Of a DNA stretch of 50,372 nucleotides, positions 17,594-26,264 are shown one piece after another. This DNA is from an uncultured Collinsella sp. (GTDB lineage Bacteria > Actinomycetota > Coriobacteriia > Coriobacteriales > Coriobacteriaceae), in the NCBI GenBank assembly GCA_902479095.1, contig CABSNL010000008.1, forward strand, positions 1-50,372. Direction: 5' to 3'. The position numbers and the translations under genes were made by a program. The notes under the pieces were generated by a model that made no database searches, was not told the DNA's origin, and was given only the letters and a program-made list of their open reading frames with translations. Within the stretch, counting starts at the first letter, position 1; each line of letters begins with the position of its first letter.

Positions 17594-17627
17594 TCCCGAG
17601 TAAGATTCTCTATTGATAGGAGAAAAC

Positions 17628-19241
17628 ATGGCCATCATCAACAAGGGTATGTCCAGGCGTTCGTTCCTCGGCCTCACCGGCAGCGTCGCTGCTGTCGCAG
17701 GGCTTGGTCTCACCGGCTGCGGTGGCAGCTCTAACGACGAGGGTTCCGCTTCCGGTTCCACCGATTCCGCTAACCGTGGCGGCGGCGTGATCACCGCTGG
17801 TTCCGCTTACGCTCCGTCCAGCTTCGATCCCGCCAGCACCGGCTCCGCTGTGGGCCTGGGTGCTAACTGGCACGTCGTCGAGGGCCTCTACGGCATCGAT
17901 TACCACGACTACAGCACCTTCAACGAGCTCGCCACCGACGATCCCAAGTCTGTGGACGACACCACTTTCGAGGTCACCATCCGCAAGGGCGCCAAGTTCT
18001 CCGATGGCACCGAGGTCACCGCTGACGATGTCGTTGCCTCCTACACTGCTTGCGCCGCTTCCGCTACCTATGCTCCGTTCTTCCAGCCCTTCGAGTCCAT
18101 CGAGGCCAAGGACGCCAGCACCGTGACGGTCAAGACCAAGGTCCCCAACTTCTCCCTGCTCAAGGATCGTCTGGCCATCGTCCGCGTTACCCCGGCCACC
18201 CAGACCGAGGAGGATCGCGCCAAGCAGCCGATCGGTTCCGGCCCCTGGATGTACGACTCTATCTCCGATACCGAGATCACTCTGGTTCCCAACCCCGAGT
18301 ACAACGGTGAGTATGCTGCCGAGGATAAGAAGATCCAGTACAGCATCCTGACCGACCCCACCGCTCGCGTTACCGCTCAGCAGGAGGGCTCCACGCTCGT
18401 TATGGAGCTCGTTACCGCTGACGCCGTCGACCAGCTCGAGAGCGCCGGCTGCAAGATCGATAACGTTCAGGGTTTCGGCACCCGCTTCATCATGTTCAAC
18501 GTCGCCAAGGAGCCTTGGAACAACGTCAAGGTCCGTCAGGCCGTCATGTATGCGCTCGACACCGAGAAGATGGTCAGCAACACCTTCGCCGGCCTTGCTA
18601 CCGCTGCCAGCTGCTACCTGCCCAAGAGCTTCACCAACTATCATGAGGCTTCCACGGTGTACAAGACCGACGCCAAGAAGGCTAAGAAGCTCATCGAGGA
18701 GTCTGGCATCACCCCGGGTGCCATCACCCTGCGCACCACCGACAACGAGCAGATTAAGGGCATGGCCGCCCAGGTCAAGAACGACCTCGACGCTCTCGGC
18801 TTCGATGTGACCATCCAGACCGATACCTCGCCGGCTACCTACGCTGCCATTGACGGCGGCGAGGCCTACGATATCCTCCTTGCCCCTGGCGATCCTTCCT
18901 GCTTCGGCGCTGATCCCGACCTGCTGCTCAACTGGTGGTACGGCGACAACGTCTGGATGCAGACCCGTTGCCCGTGGAAGGAGTCCGCTGAGTGGCAGAA
19001 GCTCCACGGTCTCATGGACGAGGCTCTTGCCGCCGAGGGCGACGAGCAGCAGAAGAAGTGGAACGAGTGCTTCGACATCATTGCCGACAACGCCGTTCTG
19101 TACCCCGTTGTCCACGTCAAGACCGTCTCCGCTTCCTGGGACGATCCGTCCACTGCGCCCAACGGCGAGGCCCTCGATGGCTTCAAGGGCATCGGCACGA
19201 CGAGCATGTCCTTCAGGGGCGTTGCGACCGTCAAGGCGTAA
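17628..19241 (+). CDS. Tat-exported lipoprotein, solute-binding subunit of a peptide-family ABC importer
   Basis: Captures the substrate outside the membrane for the ABC importer encoded just downstream. The 537-residue protein has a twin-arginine motif SRRSFLG (from residue 8 onward) and a lipobox LTGC, so export is likely by Tat with lipid anchoring. The mature part has family 5 features: EGLYGIDYHDYSTFNELATD, VRQAVMYALDTEKM, and the C-terminal AADNAVLYPVVHV. ATG 17628 follows ATAGGAG. The family binds peptides, nickel, sugars or, in Haemophilus ducreyi SatA, sialic acid. The downstream nan-like genes favour an amino-sugar ligand (inference). Confidence 0.9.
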   Translation: MAIINKGMSRRSFLGLTGSVAAVAGLGLTGCGGSSNDEGSASGSTDSANRGGGVITAGSAYAPSSFDPASTGSAVGLGANWHVVEGLYGIDYHDYSTFNELATDDPKSVDDTTFEVTIRKGAKFSDGTEVTADDVVASYTACAASATYAPFFQPFESIEAKDASTVTVKTKVPNFSLLKDRLAIVRVTPATQTEEDRAKQPIGSGPWMYDSISDTEITLVPNPEYNGEYAAEDKKIQYSILTDPTARVTAQQEGSTLVMELVTADAVDQLESAGCKIDNVQGFGTRFIMFNVAKEPWNNVKVRQAVMYALDTEKMVSNTFAGLATAASCYLPKSFTNYHEASTVYKTDAKKAKKLIEESGITPGAITLRTTDNEQIKGMAAQVKNDLDALGFDVTIQTDTSPATYAAIDGGEAYDILLAPGDPSCFGADPDLLLNWWYGDNVWMQTRCPWKESAEWQKLHGLMDEALAAEGDEQQKKWNECFDIIADNAVLYPVVHVKTVSASWDDPSTAPNGEALDGFKGIGTTSMSFRGVATVKA

Positions 19242-19303
19242 GACTCGCTTGAGTCTGTATGCAGGATGTCGGTCGTTGGGACCGTATCCTCATAGTTGAA
19301 ACA

Positions 19304-19337
19304 AAGACCCGGGCGGCAACGATGTCGCTCGGGTCTT
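19304..19337 (+). terminator. Intercistronic hairpin after the binding-protein gene
   Basis: AAGACCCG (19304-19311) pairs with CGGGTCTT (19330-19337), with a further GCG/CGC pairing inside. There is no T tract. Such hairpins commonly protect the mRNA of the binding protein and lower expression of the permease genes. Confidence 0.5.
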
Positions 19338-19398
19338 GTAATGAGTATCCGTACTCATATACCAGTTGGTCCTACCGACAAAAGAAAGGGGAGAGAAC

Positions 19399-20355
19399 GT
19401 GAACAACTTGCTACGTTTGATTGGAAGGCGTCTTGTGGCGCTGCCGATCATGGCATTGGGCGTCACCGTCCTGGTGTTCTTCCTTATGTCGTTCTCCAAG
19501 ACCGACCCCGCCTACACGGCGTTGGGTGACGGTGCCTCGCCCGAGGCGGTTGCCGAGTACCATGAGAAGTATGGTCTGGACGACCCCTGGCCCGTGCGCT
19601 ACGTGCGCTATATGGGCGATTTGATCCATGGCGACATGGGCACCTATGGTGCTGCTCGCAACTCCGTTGCCAAGCGCATCTCCACGGCCCTGCCCGTCAC
19701 GATGCAGCTGACCTTCATCGGTCTTGCCATCGGTGCGGTCGTTTCGTTTTTGCTCGGCGTCATCGCGGCACTGTATCGCGACAAATGGCCGGACCAAGTG
19801 ATCCGCGTCTTTTCCATCGCCGGCTTGGCAACCCCGTCGTTCTGGCTTGCCGTTCTGTTGATCCTGCTGTTCTCTTCCTACCTTAAGGTGCTCCCGGCAT
19901 CGGGTGCTCTGCCTCACTTCACCACGAATCCGGTTGGCTATCTGGGACGTATGATCATGCCCGCCATCGCCTTGGCATTTCCGCTGACGGGCCAGATGAC
20001 TCGTATCGTGCGTACCGCCATGGTCGAGGAGCTCGACAAGGATTATGTCCGTATGGCTCGCGGCGCCGGCGTTCCCGAGAAGGTCGTCGTCGGCATCAAT
20101 GTTCTTCGCAATGCGCTGATCACCCCGGTCACCACCCTCGGTCTTAAGATCGGTTACCTCATGGGCGGCGCCGTCGTCATCGAGGTTATCTTCAACCTCC
20201 CCGGCATGGGCACCGCGATTCTGCAGGGCGTTCAAGGCAACGAGGCGAACCTGGTTCAGGGCGTCGTTATCGTCGTTGCTCTTGCCTTCATCATCATCAA
20301 CATCGTGGTTGACATGCTCTACCTGCTCATCAACCCGCGCATCAGGACGGTGTAG
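19399..20355 (+). CDS. ABC importer permease, DppB/OppB family
   Basis: First membrane subunit of the importer. The 318-residue protein has about six helices. It carries the N-terminal family segment LIGRRLVALPIMALGVTVLVFFLM, the periplasmic stretch with YGLDDPWPVRYVRYMGDLIHGDMG, and the cytoplasmic EAA loop MVEELDKDYVRMARGAGVPEKVV that docks onto the ATPases. GTG 19399 is preferred because AGGGGAGAGA lies directly upstream. It is 3 bases from the fused permease-ATPase gene. Confidence 0.92.
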   Translation: MNNLLRLIGRRLVALPIMALGVTVLVFFLMSFSKTDPAYTALGDGASPEAVAEYHEKYGLDDPWPVRYVRYMGDLIHGDMGTYGAARNSVAKRISTALPVTMQLTFIGLAIGAVVSFLLGVIAALYRDKWPDQVIRVFSIAGLATPSFWLAVLLILLFSSYLKVLPASGALPHFTTNPVGYLGRMIMPAIALAFPLTGQMTRIVRTAMVEELDKDYVRMARGAGVPEKVVVGINVLRNALITPVTTLGLKIGYLMGGAVVIEVIFNLPGMGTAILQGVQGNEANLVQGVVIVVALAFIIINIVVDMLYLLINPRIRTV

Positions 20356-20358
20356 ATT

Positions 20359-22374
20359 ATGGTAAAGATTCGAGAGAAGCAAACCGAGCAGCTCGAGAAG
20401 GCTGCCTCCAAGGGGCTCAAGCTCGGTGGCTGGAAGAAGATGACGCTGTCTTCTAAGATTGCCGCCGTCGTGCTGGTGCTGGTCGCCCTGACTGCGATCC
20501 TGGCGCCCCTTCTTGCCCCCTATAGCCCGGTCGAGATCTTTACGGCTCGCCAGGCTCCCGGCAACGGATTTATCTTCGGTACCGACGATAAGGGTCGCGA
20601 CATTCTGTCGCGTATGCTCTACGGCGGTCGTTACTCGCTGATTATCGGCTTTGGCGCCACTGCCATGGCTCTGGTCTGCGGCTCGGTCGTGGGCGCCCTT
20701 GCAGCGGTTTCGCGCAAGGCCGTCTCCGAGACGATCATGCGTATCCTGGACATCATCATGTCCATCCCGGGCATCGCCCTCGCGGCCGTCTTCGTCTCCA
20801 TCCTGGGCAACTCCGTGCCGTCGATCATCTTCGCCATCGGCTTTATGTACACTCCGCAGATTGCCCGTATCGTACGCGCCAACATCGTGTCCGAGTACGG
20901 CGAGGATTATGTCCGCGCGGTCATCGTTTCCGGCGCCAAGGCTCCGTGGATTTTGATCAAGCATGTTCTGCGTAACTGCATCGCCCCGATCATGGTCTTC
21001 ACCGTTACCCTGGTCGCCGACGCCATCATCTTCGAGGCCTCGCTGACCTTCATCGGCGCTGGTATCCAGGAGCCCACCGCTACCTGGGGCAACATCCTCG
21101 CCGACGCCCGCGGCGGCGTGCTCGCCGGCCGTTGGTGGCAGGCGCTGTTCCCGGGCCTGGCCATCATGATCACCTGCCTGGCGCTCAACATCCTCTCCGA
21201 GGGCATTACCGACGCCATGGCCGCTGCGCCCTCCGCTGCCCTGGATCCTACCGATTCCTCCAAGCGTCGCGAGGCCGACCTGCTGGTCTCCGACCCCGTT
21301 CGCGCCTACAAGGAGCAGGCCCAGTCCCTCTCCGCTCGCCTTGGCGCCCTGCGCGATGTCGAGCTCAAGCGTGACGATCGCCACGTGCCCGACGAGTCCG
21401 TTGAGCCGATTCTCTCGGTCCGCGACTTCTGCATCCAGTTTGAGCATCACGGTGATATCAACGTCGTCGACCATGTCAACTTTGACGTTCGTCCTGGTCA
21501 GACCATGGGCCTGGTGGGCGAGTCCGGTTGCGGTAAGTCCATCACCACGCTGGCCATCATGGGCCTGACCGACGATGACGAGCATCTTTCCGGCGAGGTT
21601 CTTTGGGAGGGCCGTGACCTGCTCAAGATGAGCAAGAAGGAGTGGTTCGGCCTGCGCGGTACCGATATCGCTATGGTCTATCAGGACGCCCTGTCCTCGC
21701 TTAATCCCTCCATGCTCATCTCTGCCCAGATGAAGCAGCTCACCAAGCGCGGCGGAACCCGCAGCGCCGAGGAGCTCCTGGAGCTCGTCGGCCTCGATCC
21801 CAAGCGCACGCTCGAGAGCTATCCGCACGAGCTTTCCGGCGGCCAGCGTCAGCGTGTCCTGATCGCTATGGCCCTTACCCGCGACCCCAAGCTGGTCATC
21901 TGCGACGAGCCCACGACCGCTCTGGACGTTACCGTCCAGAAGCAGGTCATCAAGCTGCTCAACGATCTTCAGGCCAAGCTCGGCTTTGCCATGATCTTCG
22001 TTTCGCATGACCTGGCTCTGGTCGCCGAGGTTGCCCATAACATCACGGTTATGTACGCTGGCCAGGTTATCGAGCAGGCACCCACCAAGGAGCTGCTCAC
22101 CAACCCGATCCACGAGTACACCCGCGGTCTTCTGGGTTCCGTTCTGTCCATCGAGAGCGGTTCGGGTCGCCTGCACCAGGTGCCCGGCGCCGTTCCGAGC
22201 CCGCGCGATTTCCCCAAGGGCGATCGCTTCGCGCCCCGCTCGAGCCATCCGCGTATTGGCCTGGACACCCGTCCGGTCTTCAAGCGCGTGCCCGGTACCG
22301 AGCACTTCTATTCCGAGCTCCCCGACGAGGTGCTCAAGGCAAATGGTTTGACCCCTCACGCGGAGGTGATGTAG
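20359..22374 (+). CDS. Fused ABC importer permease (DppC type) and ATPase (DppD type)
   Basis: One 671-residue chain joins two subunits that are separate in most importers. Residues 1-300 or so are a DppC-like permease (IFGTDDKGRDILSRMLYGGRYSL, EAA loop EYGEDYVRAVIVSGAKAPWI). After a charged linker (about 300-345), an ATPase domain follows with Walker A GESGCGKS (387-394), signature LSGGQ (492-496), Walker B LVICDEPTTALD and a C-terminal region of the oligopeptide ATPase type. The reading frame is continuous with no internal stop or start with ribosome site at the junction. The ATG of the next gene directly follows its stop. Confidence 0.92.
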   Translation: MVKIREKQTEQLEKAASKGLKLGGWKKMTLSSKIAAVVLVLVALTAILAPLLAPYSPVEIFTARQAPGNGFIFGTDDKGRDILSRMLYGGRYSLIIGFGATAMALVCGSVVGALAAVSRKAVSETIMRILDIIMSIPGIALAAVFVSILGNSVPSIIFAIGFMYTPQIARIVRANIVSEYGEDYVRAVIVSGAKAPWILIKHVLRNCIAPIMVFTVTLVADAIIFEASLTFIGAGIQEPTATWGNILADARGGVLAGRWWQALFPGLAIMITCLALNILSEGITDAMAAAPSAALDPTDSSKRREADLLVSDPVRAYKEQAQSLSARLGALRDVELKRDDRHVPDESVEPILSVRDFCIQFEHHGDINVVDHVNFDVRPGQTMGLVGESGCGKSITTLAIMGLTDDDEHLSGEVLWEGRDLLKMSKKEWFGLRGTDIAMVYQDALSSLNPSMLISAQMKQLTKRGGTRSAEELLELVGLDPKRTLESYPHELSGGQRQRVLIAMALTRDPKLVICDEPTTALDVTVQKQVIKLLNDLQAKLGFAMIFVSHDLALVAEVAHNITVMYAGQVIEQAPTKELLTNPIHEYTRGLLGSVLSIESGSGRLHQVPGAVPSPRDFPKGDRFAPRSSHPRIGLDTRPVFKRVPGTEHFYSELPDEVLKANGLTPHAEVM

Positions 22375-23202
22375 ATGAGCGAGACCGCAGTCAACGGCGT
22401 CGAGCCGATCATCTTCCTTGATGACGTCCACGTCACCTTTAGGACCCGTACCGGCTCGATTCTGCACCCCAACCTGGTTCACGCCGTCCAGGGTGTAACG
22501 ATTAAGCTCATGCCCGGTCAGACGATCGGCATCGTCGGCGAGTCCGGTTGCGGTAAGTCCACCACCGCCAACGTCATGTGCGGCCTGCAGGCCCCCACGA
22601 GCGGCAAGGTCTACTTTAAGGGCAAGGACGTTACCAAACGTACCGCCGAGGACCGTCGCCACATGGGTCGCGTCATCTCGGTCGTGTTTCAAAACCCGGC
22701 CACGGCGCTCAATCCCCGCATGGTCGTTCGCGAGCAGCTGCTCGACCCTATGCGCGTCCACAACCTGGGTACCGAGGCCGAGCAGGAGAAGCGCGTCAAG
22801 GAGCTCTTGGAGCTCACCGGTCTGCCCAGCTCCGCCGCCGAGGTTCTTCCCGGTCAGCTTTCGGGCGGCCAGCGTCAGCGCGTCGCAATTGCCCGTGCCC
22901 TGTCGCTGAACCCCGATGCCATCATCGCCGACGAGCCCACCTCGGCTCTGGACGTTTCGGTCCGCGCGCAGATTCTGAACCTGCTGACCGACCTTAAGAA
23001 GGAGCTCGGCCTGGCCATGGTGTTCATCAGCCATGACATCCAGACGGTCCGCTATATCTCTGACGACATCATCGTTATGAATGGCGGCAGGATCGTCGAG
23101 CAGGGCGAGGCCAAGCAGGTCTTCCAGCACCCCCAGGACCCCTACACCAAGATGCTGCTCGGCGCTGCGCCGTCGCTGCTGCACCCCAAGCTCGGCGAGT
23201 AG
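22375..23202 (+). CDS. ABC importer ATPase, DppF/OppF family
   Basis: Second ATPase of the importer, pairing with the ATPase half of the preceding fusion. The 275-residue protein has Walker A GESGCGKST (about 55-63), Q-loop VVFQNPATALNP, signature LSGGQRQRV, Walker B AIIADEPTSALDVS and the H-loop FISHD. It is short, lacking the long C-terminal cysteine-containing extension that OppD/OppF proteins often carry (compare the second importer at 39351-41470). It starts immediately after the previous stop. Confidence 0.92.
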   Translation: MSETAVNGVEPIIFLDDVHVTFRTRTGSILHPNLVHAVQGVTIKLMPGQTIGIVGESGCGKSTTANVMCGLQAPTSGKVYFKGKDVTKRTAEDRRHMGRVISVVFQNPATALNPRMVVREQLLDPMRVHNLGTEAEQEKRVKELLELTGLPSSAAEVLPGQLSGGQRQRVAIARALSLNPDAIIADEPTSALDVSVRAQILNLLTDLKKELGLAMVFISHDIQTVRYISDDIIVMNGGRIVEQGEAKQVFQHPQDPYTKMLLGAAPSLLHPKLGE

Positions 23203-23218
23203 CCTCGCTTTCCCTCCC

Positions 23219-23246
23219 GTGCGCCCGGTTCCCTTGCCGGGCGCAC
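23219..23246 (+). terminator. Intercistronic hairpin after the ABC genes
   Basis: A perfect 10-bp stem (23219-23228 with 23237-23246) with an 8-base loop and no T tract. It probably stabilises or partitions the polycistronic mRNA between transport and catabolic genes. Confidence 0.5.
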
Positions 23247-23282
23247 CTCCGTTGCGATTTCGAAAGGTTGGGTTCACGAGCC

Positions 23283-24260
23283 ATGCCAAGTGCTCAGGAG
23301 CTACAACATCAATTTGGTGAATATCGAGGCGCCATGCCCCGTCCATCAGATTTCGATTTCTTTTGGAAGGATCGCATGGCCGAGGCCGACGCCGTCGGGC
23401 TTGACTATGCGATTGAGACGGCATCGGTCGCCGATGCCGCGACCTGCCAGCTTTTCGACCTCTGGTATACCGGTATGTGTGGCGCGCGCCTGCATGCCAA
23501 GTACCTTAAACCCGTCTCGGACGAGCCCGTGCCATTGGTACTTCAGTTCCATGGGTATCCGGGTGCAAGCCGCAGCTGGTTTGAGCAGGCGTCGTTTGCG
23601 GGCATGGGCATGGCACTCATCGCCCTCGACTGCCCCGGCCAAGGAGGTCCCTCCGAGGACATTGGTGGATTTGAGGGCACAACGGTTGCCGGGCATATCG
23701 TCGCCGGTATCGACGGCGACCCTGCCAACCTCTACTATGTCCGCTTACACCAAGATATTCGAATCCTGTGCCGCATCGTTCGCGAGCTCGAGGGCATCGA
23801 TCTTGCGCGTGTGTTTGTGAACGGCGCGTCGCAGGGCGGCGGTTTGGGCATTGCGACCTGTGCGCTTAACAGCGAGCTTATCAATCGCGCCGCCATCCTC
23901 TATCCCTTCCTGTCAGATTTCCGCCTGGTCTGGGATTTGGATGCCGACGACATTGCCTACGAGGGCCTGCGCTATTGGTCTCGCTGGTTTGATGAGGACT
24001 CGACTCGTATTGACGAAGCCTATGCCAAGCTGGCGTACTTCGATTCCAAGAACTTTGCCCCTATGGTCAAATGCCCCGTGCTGTTTGGCACCGGCACAGC
24101 CGATATCGTCTGTCCGCCAGCGACGCAGTTTGCGGTCTATAACAACCTGACCTGCGAAAAGCGTCATGAGTTCTTTGAAGGCTTTGGCCACGAGGAGATT
24201 CAGGATTTTGACGATCTGATCATTCCGTTTTTCTGCAAGGGAGGGGAGGCTCATGTCTAA
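23283..24260 (+). CDS. AXE1-family acetyl esterase (cephalosporin-C deacetylase type)
   Basis: An alpha/beta hydrolase that removes O-acetyl groups from sugars. The 325-residue protein shows the AXE1 fold markers: N-terminal RPSDFDFFWKDRMAEA, oxyanion segment FHGYPGASRSWFEQ, nucleophile elbow NGASQGGG with Ser183, Asp274 in GTGTADIVCPP, and His303 in GFGHEE, giving a complete catalytic triad. ATG 23283 is chosen; an in-frame TTG at 23268 sits directly on the AAAGG element. Next to sialate-type catabolic genes, O-acetyl sialic acid is a sensible substrate, but acetyl-xylan or other acetyl sugars are equally possible by family. Confidence 0.88.
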   Translation: MPSAQELQHQFGEYRGAMPRPSDFDFFWKDRMAEADAVGLDYAIETASVADAATCQLFDLWYTGMCGARLHAKYLKPVSDEPVPLVLQFHGYPGASRSWFEQASFAGMGMALIALDCPGQGGPSEDIGGFEGTTVAGHIVAGIDGDPANLYYVRLHQDIRILCRIVRELEGIDLARVFVNGASQGGGLGIATCALNSELINRAAILYPFLSDFRLVWDLDADDIAYEGLRYWSRWFDEDSTRIDEAYAKLAYFDSKNFAPMVKCPVLFGTGTADIVCPPATQFAVYNNLTCEKRHEFFEGFGHEEIQDFDDLIIPFFCKGGEAHV

Positions 24261-25104
24261 GTGCGAGAGCAATGTTGACGAGCTGATTGTCCCCGGGCTT
24301 GTGGGAATTCCTGGAACGGTTTCGTCAAGGCTCGCAGAATATCGGGACTGGCGCGGTGATGTCCAAGCAGATGTTTCTGATTTAGAGACATGCGCTTCGA
24401 ATCTTGAGATTCAAGGCCTGGCCATTACGGCGATTGACTTTGTTAACCCCTGCGCCCGTTACTCGGAGGTCTCCTTTGAGCTCGGTGACGATGCGATTCA
24501 CGCTCGTTTGATCGAGCCTGTCGGTCGTGCCCGAGTATCTGAGCGCGTGCCGCTGTGCCTGATGTTCCACGACATCGATCGGCCTGTGCGCGGCTGGCAT
24601 CACATGACGAGATTTGCCGCCATGGGGTATGCCGTCCTCGCGCTGGATGACGATGTTGCTGGTGCGGACGACCTGCAGCGGGGGATTTCTTCGCCCGCTT
24701 TTGTCGAGCGCGTCCGTTGGGGTTGCGCGCTGGCGAAGGTGGCGCGCAATCTTGATGGCATGGACCCCGACCGCATCTTTGCATGGGGCGAGGGCCTTGG
24801 TGGCGGTGTCGCTTTGGCGGTCTCCGCCTTGGATAAGTGTGGCCTTGCCTGCACGGCGGTTGCCAATCCAATTCCCGGTGGCCTTGAGACGCTGTCGTCT
24901 CGGGTGCGCGGATCGGTGCTCATGGGCACATCGCTCATGGATGCCGCGAGCGACCCCAAGGGCCAGTTTGCTGTATTCAACGGTCTTGAGTGTGACCGGA
25001 GGCATATCATCTATGCCAAATACGCTCACGAGCGCATCAATGCGTTCGAAAACGAAGTCGTCGACTTCTTTAACCAAACGTTCTACCCGTGTTCTTTGGC
25101 CTAG
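24253..25104 (+). CDS. AXE1-like alpha/beta hydrolase lacking the nucleophile serine
   Basis: A diverged paralogue of the preceding esterase, 283 residues, overlapping it by 8 bases. The layout can be followed: Asp230 in MGTSLMDAASDPKGQFAVFN aligns with Asp274 of the neighbour and His259 in KYAHERINAFEN with His303. The elbow reads WGEGLGGG, so Gly181 replaces the nucleophilic Ser. Ordinary serine-esterase chemistry should therefore be absent. It may bind ligand, pair with the active paralogue, or be decaying, though the frame is intact and coupled to its neighbour. The N-terminal part is poorly conserved. Confidence 0.75.
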   Translation: MSKCESNVDELIVPGLVGIPGTVSSRLAEYRDWRGDVQADVSDLETCASNLEIQGLAITAIDFVNPCARYSEVSFELGDDAIHARLIEPVGRARVSERVPLCLMFHDIDRPVRGWHHMTRFAAMGYAVLALDDDVAGADDLQRGISSPAFVERVRWGCALAKVARNLDGMDPDRIFAWGEGLGGGVALAVSALDKCGLACTAVANPIPGGLETLSSRVRGSVLMGTSLMDAASDPKGQFAVFNGLECDRRHIIYAKYAHERINAFENEVVDFFNQTFYPCSLA

Positions 25105-25130
25105 ACGGCCTGGACACTGCCAACAAGAGT

Positions 25131-25148
25131 GGGCGGCATAGGGCCGCC
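25131..25148 (+). terminator. Short intercistronic hairpin before the nanA-like gene
   Basis: GGGCGGC (25131-25137) pairs with GCCGCCC a few bases later. It lies between the esterase-like gene and the ribosome site AAGGAG (25161-25166). There is no T tract, so a role in mRNA processing or stability is more likely than termination. Confidence 0.35.
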
Positions 25149-25172
25149 CGCCAGACAACTAAGGAGATTCTT

Positions 25173-26093
25173 GTGGCAACTCAGAAATTCACCGGCGTTA
25201 TCCCTCCCGTCGTTGTTCCCGATACCGAAGATCACCAGCTCGATGTTGTCTCCTTTGAGCGCAGCATCAACCGCATGATCGACGCCGGCGTCGATGGACT
25301 GTTCTTCCTGGGATCCTCGGGCGAGGTCGTCTTCTCCACCGACGAGCGCCGTCGCCAGATTATCGCCGAGGCCGTCCGTATCGTCGACCACCGCGTGCCT
25401 GTTCTGGTCGGCATCATCGATACCGAGACCGAGCGCATGATCGAGCACGGCAAGGTCGCTCAGGAGCTGGGCGCCGATGCGCTTGTCGCCACCTGCCCGT
25501 TCTATGCCCTGCAGGGCATGACCGAGGTCGAGGAGCATTTCCGCATCCTGCACGAGGAACTCGACCTGCCCATCTTTGCCTATGACATTCCCGTCTGCGT
25601 TCACACCAAACTCCCCTGGAAGCTCCTTGCCAAGCTCGGCGCCGAGGGCGTCCTTGCTGGCGTCAAGGATTCCTCCGGTGATGACATCTCGTTCCGCTAC
25701 CTCGTTCAGGAGAACGAGAAGAACGGCCATCCGATGAGCATTCTCACCGGTCACGAGGTTGTTGTCGACGGCGCCTACCTCGGTGGCGCCGACGGTTCCG
25801 TCCCGGGTCTCGCCAACGTTGAGCCCGAGGGCTACGTGCGTCAGTGGAAGGCCGCTCAGGCTGGTGACTGGGCTACCGTCAAGGCCGAGCAGGATCGCCT
25901 CAATGAGATTTCGCACATCTGGGATGTCACCTCGGGCGTCCAGGGCTATGCCGGTGGCGTCGGCGCCTTCAAGACCGCTATGAACCTCATGGGCATCTTC
26001 GACAGCCCGACCATGCCGCGCCCGGTGAAGGCCATGACCGGCGAGAACGTCGAGGCGATTAGGAAGGTCCTCCAGGACAACGGTCTCCTGTAA
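25173..26093 (+). CDS. nanA: N-acetylneuraminate lyase-like aldolase (DHDPS/NAL family)
   Basis: A class I aldolase with a TIM barrel, predicted to cleave N-acetylneuraminate to ManNAc and pyruvate. The 306-residue protein has the pyruvate-binding GSSGE loop (47-51), Tyr137 in FAYDIPV and the Schiff-base Lys165 in AGVKDSSGD, the same numbers as in the E. coli lyase. The substrate loop reads LTGHEVVVDGAYLGG, differing from E. coli NanA but keeping a Glu. The start is GTG 25173 with AAGGAG 6 bases upstream. Dihydrodipicolinate synthase or another family member is possible, but the adjacent ROK kinase and NanE favour the lyase role. Confidence 0.78.
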   Translation: MATQKFTGVIPPVVVPDTEDHQLDVVSFERSINRMIDAGVDGLFFLGSSGEVVFSTDERRRQIIAEAVRIVDHRVPVLVGIIDTETERMIEHGKVAQELGADALVATCPFYALQGMTEVEEHFRILHEELDLPIFAYDIPVCVHTKLPWKLLAKLGAEGVLAGVKDSSGDDISFRYLVQENEKNGHPMSILTGHEVVVDGAYLGGADGSVPGLANVEPEGYVRQWKAAQAGDWATVKAEQDRLNEISHIWDVTSGVQGYAGGVGAFKTAMNLMGIFDSPTMPRPVKAMTGENVEAIRKVLQDNGLL

Positions 26094-26096
26094 AGC

Positions 26097-26191
26097 TTCC
26101 CCGGGCACCCGATCTTGGGGCTCAAGCGGTCGAGCGTGACCCATTAGGTCAACGCCCGACCGCTTTCACCCCAACCTCGGGCACCCGGGAA
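26097..26191. repeat. Family B palindromic element, copy 1
   Basis: A 95-base imperfect palindrome: arms 26097-26141 and 26147-26191 around a CATTA loop. Its ends read CCGGGCACCC...GGGCACCCGG, with inner motifs ATCTTG, CTCAA, CTTTC and CAACCT. The same motifs and layout recur at 45837-45940. It fills the space between the nanA- and nanK-like genes. No promoter is evident. It may fold in the mRNA as a long stem or be a dispersed repeat. Confidence 0.75.
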
Positions 26192-26264
26192 ACCTTTACC
26201 AAGCTGCGGCGATAACGCAGCCTTCATTTCCTGTAGTTGTTTTTTATCTCCTAAGGAGAGCGAC

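Noticed and set aside
19411..23424. A 1337-residue open frame on the minus strand across the ABC importer genes
   Set aside because: It mirrors the third-position GC bias of the sense genes; composition is Gly, Asp, Leu, Gln rich without domain features. The sense genes carry all family motifs.
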